A DNA stretch of 40,155 bases, from NCBI GenBank assembly GCA_029258015.1, contig JARHZT010000058.1, positions 1 to 40,155 on the forward strand. The letters run 5' to 3'. The notes under the pieces were generated by a model. It made no database searches. It was not told where the DNA came from and saw only the letters and a list, made by a program, of their open reading frames with translations. Positions within the stretch are counted from its first letter, which is position 1; every line of letters starts with the position of its first letter. The DNA comes from Malacoplasma sp. Its GTDB lineage: Bacteria; Bacillota_I; Bacilli_A; Mycoplasmatales; Mycoplasmoidaceae. Both the position numbers and the translations under genes were made by a program. Of this stretch, positions 33,632 to 40,155 are shown one piece after another.

Positions 33632-36600
33632 CTACTTTTTTGCACCATATAAATTATCTACTCAATTATTTAATTCACTTTCATTTTTAAAGTAAATTCC
33701 ATTATATGAGTATGATGTTTCCTTAGAAATTTTTACATTCTTTTGAACTTTAGCATAAGTCATTAAATAATGATCTGCTTTACCTTTATCAAAGAACATA
33801 ACAGATGTTTTTCCAGGAATAGATACTGTATAGATATTTACTGCTCTAAGGTTTGAACTTATATCAGTAAAGTAGTTATTTTTAATAACTCCACCATTCA
33901 TTAAATCAGTATCTAAAGCAACTTTGCTAGAAACTTTAATTCTATTTTTAAAAGCTTTTTTCAATTTTTCTTCTGACTTAACAGTAGCTTCTGTTGCACT
34001 TTCAATAACAAAGTTTTTTTCGCTTATATCTTTAATATCTGAAATAGGCGCTTTCATTTCATTAGCACTATTATCAACAATGTAGTCATTTGCAAATTTA
34101 GAGTTGTCTATGATTTTGTTAGGTTTTCAAACAATTCCAGGGATAATAGAATCATTTGCTTTTCATGTTGGATCAACAACACCATCTATCATTTTAGGGA
34201 TTTTAGCAAATTTAGTTGGTCTAATATTATTTGTAACCTTTTTAGCTAAAACTTGTGCTTGCCCTTCTAATGAAGTGTGTAATCCTCCGGCCATTGAGAA
34301 AGATGTATCTGATAAATATTTGGATTCTTTATTTAATTTACTGCTATCAATCAAACCATTATCTTTAACAGTTAATTTCATATCATCTAATATATGTTTG
34401 TATAATTCATCAAATGTATCAAATAAATTCCCAATTTGAGCACTTTCAGTTTTTCTATCAAAACTGAATTTTCTTTTAAAGTTCGGAATTTCATTTTTAT
34501 AGTCATTACTAAAAATATATTCTAATTGATCATTTTTTAGTTCATTAGGACTATAGTATTTAATTCCATTGTAGTAATAAAATTCTTCAACTTGAGGTAA
34601 GTTATATTCAACTGGTTTTACAAGTTTCATATTATCAATAGTACTTGTTTCATTAACTTCAAAACCTAAGTATTTACTTACAACTTCACCACCATCTCAA
34701 ATAAACTCTTTTCCATCTGGTGTAGTATAAACATAGTACACAGGAGTTCTTGTTTCTCTAAAGATGTCATAAGCTAAAAATCCTATTTCTAATAATAAGA
34801 ATGAAGCCCCCAAAACTGGTGCAGCAGTTTTTAAAATATTTATTGCTGAATCTAATTTAGAAAACATTGAGAATGATGAAATTTTTGATGGATTATACAT
34901 TTTGAATCTATCAAAGTCAATTAAACTTTCTAATTTGTAAGAGAAGAATCTTGTATGATATTTTAATCTCTTTAATGCATCAACTGATTTTTGATAAACA
35001 TTTTTAACAACTTTTTTAATAGGTGAAAATAAACTACCATCTGGAATTGAAATACGTGATCCATTTCATGTAAATCACACAAAGTATTTTCAATAAATAT
35101 TATTGATTGAATTTGCAACTAATCCAGCACTTGTAAGCGACAATGCTGCATATGTTGTAATATTTCTAGCCATTTGAACAGGATCTGAAAGTGATGCAGG
35201 AGTTGTAAACACATCAGCTCCATTGTCTTTTCTCATATCACCTACTACAGCAATATATGCTACATATGGATCAATATCTTCAGATTCTAAACCTCTGATA
35301 AAGTGTGGAGCAGCAGGACCTAATTGCTCTAATAAACCACCTTTTAAAATAGTTTTAGATTTTCTATATTCATCAATTTCACTTTCTAATGCTGATTTTG
35401 AAACTATGAAATCCATAGTATTTTTACCAGTAACTGTATTTAGATAAACACCCATTGAAATAGTATCTATCATTCCAGTTTTATTTAATAATTCTTCTCA
35501 TTTTTCTTGAGGTTCGTTTTTTATATCAGTAACACTTGATATTGTTGAATATTGAACATATTTTTTCACAAATTCTTCTCATTTTACAGAAGAATAAGTA
35601 TCATAAACTTTTTTGAATGATTCTTCATTATTGTAATATTCTTGTTCTGAAATTAAATTAAATTCAAATAAGAAACTATTATCATTTCCACTAAATGGAA
35701 TTAATCCACCCATCATATTGATGTTATTAATAGCTTCAATATAAACAGTCATTGCAGTTACTAATTTTGGATATTGTTTAATCTCATTCATGAAATATTC
35801 AATATTAGTATTTGTATCAAATTCACTATTTCCTATTTGAAAAAATTCTTTAACATTAAATCTTTTCCCACTACTATTTGTTAACAATGACTGATCTAAT
35901 ACAATTGTTTCTACAGCTGCTTGAATATAATCAGCAACTTTTGAAAAGTAGTTGATTGTTTCACTAATAATATTGTGTCTAGCACCATTTAAAACAAGTC
36001 TTTGTAAAATGAATGAATACATAATGGGAAGTTTGTAAAATGTGTTGAATTTCTTACCATTCATTAAATTATGTAATGCTTCAATCACTTCATTATAAAC
36101 TGGTTCTGAAAACTTTTTAAGTTTTAATAGATACTCTTCATCTAAACTAATTCCTGCTGATGAACCTGGTAATAAAGTTCTAAAAATAGTTGGAGCTTTA
36201 TTTTCTTCTTTGGATTCTTCTAAATTAAGCATATTATCATCATTGATAATTGAACTAAAGAATTGACCTACAATTGTATCAATTTTACTTTCTTGCCATA
36301 CTTTATTAGCAATTCCTGTTGCTTTCCTTCACATGTTCTTATTCATAAATGAACCAACATCTAAATTACCCTGGTATAAATATGGACCCATTAAATTGTG
36401 AGTGTCATCAACATGATTATCAATTACATATCTACTATTACCTTTATTAGATTGCATGTGTACATATTGAAGATCTTTATCACTAATTTCATTTAAATAA
36501 TTTTTATAATTATCTTCATTTAGATTTAAATGTTTTGATGTCGTACTACTTGTATAACTAATTGTTTTATATAAGTTATTACTTACAAAACTTTCTATTA

Positions 36601-37327
36601 GTTTAGTAGCTGAAGGTTGGGATAAATTTATTGGTGCAGATTTTTGACCATTTGGTGCTTCTAAAACAATTGATTGATTTTGTTGTTGATTTTTGACAAA
36701 ATAATCTCTTGTTAAATAATCTTCAAGATCTTGCTTGCTTTCAAAATAGTAACCATTAAAATGGTAGGCATTTTGTGAAGTATAATATGTTTCTTTTGCA
36801 TCATCTTCTGTAGTAACTATTTTGTTACCAGCTGTTTGATAAATGTGGGTTTTTTTAGCACTTGTAACACTATCACTTTTAATATCTAACGCTTTTAAAA
36901 CATCATTTTTAATAATTTGTCCAGTTAATGGATCTGTAAAACTTTGAAGTTCTTTATCAGTTCTAGAAGTTACATGCCTTGTAGTTTTAATAGAGATACC
37001 AAAATTAGTCATTAAACTTTTTTGTAGTTCTTGCGGTGAATTAAAACTATATTTTTTATTATCAATCGTTAATGTTCAAATAGATTTATCACTTTCAACA
37101 TCATATACATTTTGATAAGCATTCTTTTTAATATAATTAACAACTGATTTTGTATTAGTAAAAGTTTTTCCTTCAAAAGTTAAATTCATGTTGTTAGCAT
37201 TAACTATCATATTAGTAGAAACCGCAATTGGTGTTGCGGCTACTGTTGTTGCTATCGATGATAATATAACTGTCTTTTTAGAAACTGGACTTTTTTTTAT
37301 ACTCTTTACATTATTTTTTTCAGTCAT
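33632..37327 (-). CDS. Giant membrane protein type B, copy 2 (unrecognised family)
   Basis: 1231 residues against 1229 in copy 1, collinear: TM1 about 18-40, GNSEFD at about 499-505, TM2 about 723-742, TM3 about 835-855 and the WDGG Trp at 877 in both. Units: LTFEGKTFTNTKSVVNYI; Trp unit ending FNSPQEL; YHFNGYYFESKQDLEDYL; EEFYYYNGIKYYSPNELKND; final YSYNGIYFKNESELNNW before the TAG stop. Around the WDGG box it is roughly 70 per cent identical by eye to 16933-20622. One Trp is encoded by TGG (KVWQES), the rest mostly by TGA. The start is ATG 37325-37327 behind AGGAGGTG, not the GTG nine bases upstream. The short linker between TM2 and TM3 is again characteristic of type B. Confidence 0.85.
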
Positions 37328-37333
37328 TGTTAG

Positions 37334-37341
37334 CACCTCCT
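37334..37341 (-). promoter_or_regulatory. Ribosome binding site deciding the type B copy 2 start
   Basis: AGGAGGTG, a near-perfect Shine-Dalgarno sequence, six bases before ATG 37325-37327. The in-frame GTG at 37334-37336 is part of it. Confidence 0.75.
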
Positions 37342-37352
37342 ATTTTTTTAAA

Positions 37353-40155
37353 TTATTTTGCACCTTGATTGTTTAATTCAAAATATGAATTAACTCATTT
37401 TTTTAACACTGTTTCATTTTCAAAATAGAAATTATCATATGTATAAGATTTTTCGTATTTGTATCTTGGAGTTTTATTAATTCCAATTATTTTATAAATA
37501 TATTCTCTTGCTTCTTCTCTTGTAGCAAAATTATATATTCTATTTTGGAAATTAACTTCATATAAGTTTGTTACTGTTCAATCAGCTGGAATATCACTAT
37601 ATTTAGTTGATGTTACTACTGAATGAGACAATACATTTTTAAAACTAATTGTTGGTTTTACTTGATCAACAAATAATTTTTTTAAATTTTCTCTTGATTT
37701 TTGTTCTGCAATTGCATTATCAGTAATCACATAGTCATTAGTTAAATTATTTTTTGTTTGGTTAGCACTATTATCAATTACATATCTCATTGATTTATCT
37801 ATATTTTCAACAATGCTACCATTTTTATAATATAAACCAGGTAACACAAAGTTTTTTTTAGCACCTGTAGTTTTTCCATTTGCATCTAATTCAGGTAATA
37901 AAGCAATTTTAGTTGGTCTTATGCTTGTTGATATTTTTTCAGCTTGACCTGCTATATCATGACCTTCTAACATTGAACCATTCGAATATGCATAACTTGA
38001 GCTTGAACAATATTTAGAACCTTTATTAATTCTAGTTAAATCATAAGAACCATCAGTTTTTTTAGTAATTCCTAAATCTTTATAAATAGATTCTTTTAAT
38101 TCATCTATTGTTGAATAACCATCAGTATATGAATTAGTTACATCACTGAAAATATATCTCATTTTAAAGTGACCACTTGTACCTGCATAATCATTTTGAA
38201 CCATGTAATTAATTTGATCTTTTTTCAACTCAGAAGGGTTGTAATATTTAATACCATTGTAGTAGTAATATTCTTCGATTTGAGGAAGAGTAATTTGAAC
38301 TGGGTCAATTAATTTCATTCCTTCAATACCTTGAACTTGTTTGACATCTAATCCCATAAATTTACTTACAGTTAAACCACCATCTCAAATAAATTCAGTT
38401 CCATCTGATGTTGTATAAATATATGAATCTTTGATGTATTGAACATCCAATAATGCAGAAGCAAAGAAGAATATTTCTAATGCTGTTAATCCCATAGTTA
38501 ATACAGGACCAGTAATTTTTTTCATGAATGAACCAAGTTTTTTAGCACCATATCAAGCACTTCATGAAGCATCAACTAATTTTGTAGTTGAAATTTTCTT
38601 TCTAAATGAATAACTAAATTTAACTCTGTGTCTTGTTGGTGTAGGTGCATCAACCGAAGGAGTTGATGGTCTACTAGGAAGGCTTGGACGAATAGATCCT
38701 GATGAAGTAGAAGAGAATTCTGGAACATCAAAATTAACATCTAAACTTACAGGTCTTTGTCTAAATGAACTATTATTTATAGCTTGTAATTCATCACCTG
38801 GAAAAATCATTCTTAATGAGTTTTGACTTCTTACAGAACCAGATTCAATTGAAATAGTTCTTACAGAACCATTTCTGCTATCTACTAAAACTTCTGGAGT
38901 GTTATTCATAGATGTAATGGTTGCATAAATTTGTTCTGAAGCATTTGATGATATTGAATTAAATTTACCTGCTGTCTTTATTGGTCTTTTAACATCTGAA
39001 TTTTTATGAGTATCATAATCTAAATCAATTCCATAATCGCTTAATCATGAAAAACTAGACATAACTTCACCAACACCACTACCTATAGAATCAGATCTAA
39101 CTTTTTTAAATTTTTCAGGCATAGCATATAAATCCCAATTTGTTTCTCTTAATGGAACTTTAGCAGGCGGATCTTTTGGCTTATAACCTTCTTTAGGTAA
39201 AAACTCTAAATCTGCATATCATAATCCATCATCTCATTGCCCTCTTGTTTGTATTGTCCCTTTAATAGAACTTGTTGGGCTTCCATCAATAGTAACACCA
39301 GAAATACTTATTTTACTTTGATCCATTATATCTCAAATAGGATGTGTTTCAGGTTTTGGTATAGGAGCATTTTTTATACCACTCTTGTTTCCAATATTTG
39401 GATAGTTATTGAATAAATATAAATCATTTGCACTAGTTGAATTTTTATACAAGTTATTCATAGTAGAACCAGCAAGATATGCTGTACCAAATGCTAGCAT
39501 AATAACTTTTGCCAATGATTGTTGGAAAGTCATTGGGTTTTTTGTTGCTTCAGTATCAATAATTCTTAAGTTCATTCTTAAATCAATTAAGAATACTAAA
39601 TATGCTTTATAACTATCAACAATAGGATTTGCTAAAACATAATTTACAAATAAATCTAATTTATTAAATGCTGGATTAGTGCTATAAAGCATTTCCAAAT
39701 ATCCATCAACTTGAATTGAACCAGTATCTTTATAAATTCTAATTTCATTATTTAAAATTGTTCTTGCTAAATTGTGGTGTTGACTATTTTGTAACCCAAC
39801 ATTTTTTAAAATCATACCAATGGAAATCGGAGAGTATTTAGCAACTGTTTCATCAAGTTTTGTGTCTCATTCACTTGAAGGCATCTTAGCTATTTCTTTC
39901 ACTTTTGGATTTGTAGAATTTGGTATATATGTAGCTAACATATTTTCATAATTTGACTGAGAATATGTGAAGTATATAGTTGATAATCTATCATAAATAT
40001 CATAGTATTCACGTTCTGTAATGATTTTGTTTTCAATAAGATATGATTGATCATAACTTACAAAAGGCATTAAACCAGAAACCATAAATAAGTTATTGAA
40101 CGCACCTATATACGCATCCATTGCTGCAATAATTTTTGGATAAGTTTTAATTTCT
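37353..40155 (-). CDS. Giant membrane protein type C, copy 2 (5' part outside window)
   Basis: About 933 C-terminal codons are visible; the frame is open at the right edge, so TM1 and the N-terminal units are missing. Visible: end of the helical domain (PKIIAAMDAYIGAFNNLFM), probable TM2 (FQQSLAKVIMLAFGTAYLAG), and a long Ser/Pro-rich linker with a basic RHRVKFSYSFRKKIS segment. TM3 (MGLTALEIFFF) and WDGGLTVSKFMGLDV come next, then EEYYYYNGIKYYNPSELKKD, YVIDNSAN, a unit starting YEVNFQNRIYNFATREEARE, and a final TYDNFYFENETVLKKWV. About three quarters identical by eye to 20663-25039 near the WDGG box. Stop TAA 37353-37355, 25 bases before the type B start. First known gene of its operon within the window. 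Confidence 0.83.

Larger units (their letters stand above)
29321..40155 (-). repeat. Three-gene cassette C-B-A, copy 2 (cut by right edge)
   Basis: C2 (37353 onwards), B2 (33632-37327) and A2 (29321-33586), separated by 25 and 45 bases. Order and type match copy 1 at 12697-25039. If copy 2 is complete, homologues of the 975-residue and perhaps the small two-pass protein would lie beyond 40155. Confidence 0.85.

Noticed and set aside
12697..40155. The many separate reading-frame pieces in this region as individual small genes or as decayed pseudogenes
   Set aside because: All pieces of each giant gene are in one frame and the intervals between them contain only TGA, no TAA or TAG. Paralogues align across the joins, so they are intact code-4 genes.
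12697..40155. BspA-like/DUF285 leucine-rich or PARCEL-type repeats
   Set aside because: The recurring units lack the regular spaced Leu/Phe pattern and back-to-back tandem arrangement of those repeats; they are scattered singly.
1..40155. tRNA or rRNA genes, CRISPR arrays, insertion sequences, replication origin
   Set aside because: Looked for in the intergenic gaps on both strands; no cloverleaf-like GC-rich segment, no regularly spaced repeats, no transposase and no DnaA-box cluster seen.

Overview
The window looks like part of a wall-less Mollicutes (mycoplasma-type) chromosome. It is very AT-rich, and every long reading frame is closed only by TAA or TAG. TGA occurs in frame throughout and reads as tryptophan (genetic code 4), for example in PurB, PurA, PtsI and TrpS where the families have Trp or tolerate it. 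All genes I can support lie on the minus strand, so transcription runs from high to low coordinates. I cannot name the species. A Malacoplasma/Ureaplasma-like relative is a guess from the iron-type ABC transporter and composition, not something the sequence proves.

Region 1 (1-3440): an iron/siderophore- or haem-type ABC importer, comprising a substrate-binding lipoprotein and two FecCD-family permeases. The ATPase is not in the window. Region 2 (3509-4832): one membrane-anchored surface protein of unknown function with its own promoter and terminator. Region 3 (4852-10868): housekeeping genes. A tightly packed purA-purB-hpt operon (IMP to AMP plus purine salvage) follows a trpS-ptsI pair (Trp-tRNA synthetase and PTS enzyme I). 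Region 4 (10926-12562): a small two-pass membrane protein and a Cof-type HAD phosphatase, each with its own terminator.

Region 5 (12664-40155) is the unusual part. It is almost entirely built of very large (1229-1458 residue), mutually related, unrecognised membrane proteins. They fall into three types that I call A, B and C, always in the transcribed order C-B-A. One set is C1 (20663-25039), B1 (16933-20622) and A1 (12697-16914). The second set is C2 (37353 to beyond the right edge), B2 (33632-37327) and A2 (29321-33586). A1 matches A2, B1 matches B2 and C1 matches C2 better than the types match one another, so the three-gene unit already existed before it was duplicated. Set 1 is preceded by a 975-residue double-anchored protein (25122-28049) and a small two-pass membrane protein (28244-28822). 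The latter is a paralogue of the small protein at 10966-11589.

Each giant protein has a basic N-terminus, TM1, an N-terminal region with short recurring aromatic units, a helical domain, a likely TM2, a variable linker, TM3, a conserved WDGG box, and a C-terminal region with the same kinds of unit. My inference is that C, B and A are subunits of one hetero-oligomeric surface complex, with the 975-residue and small two-pass proteins as accessory parts. No biochemical function can be read from the sequence.
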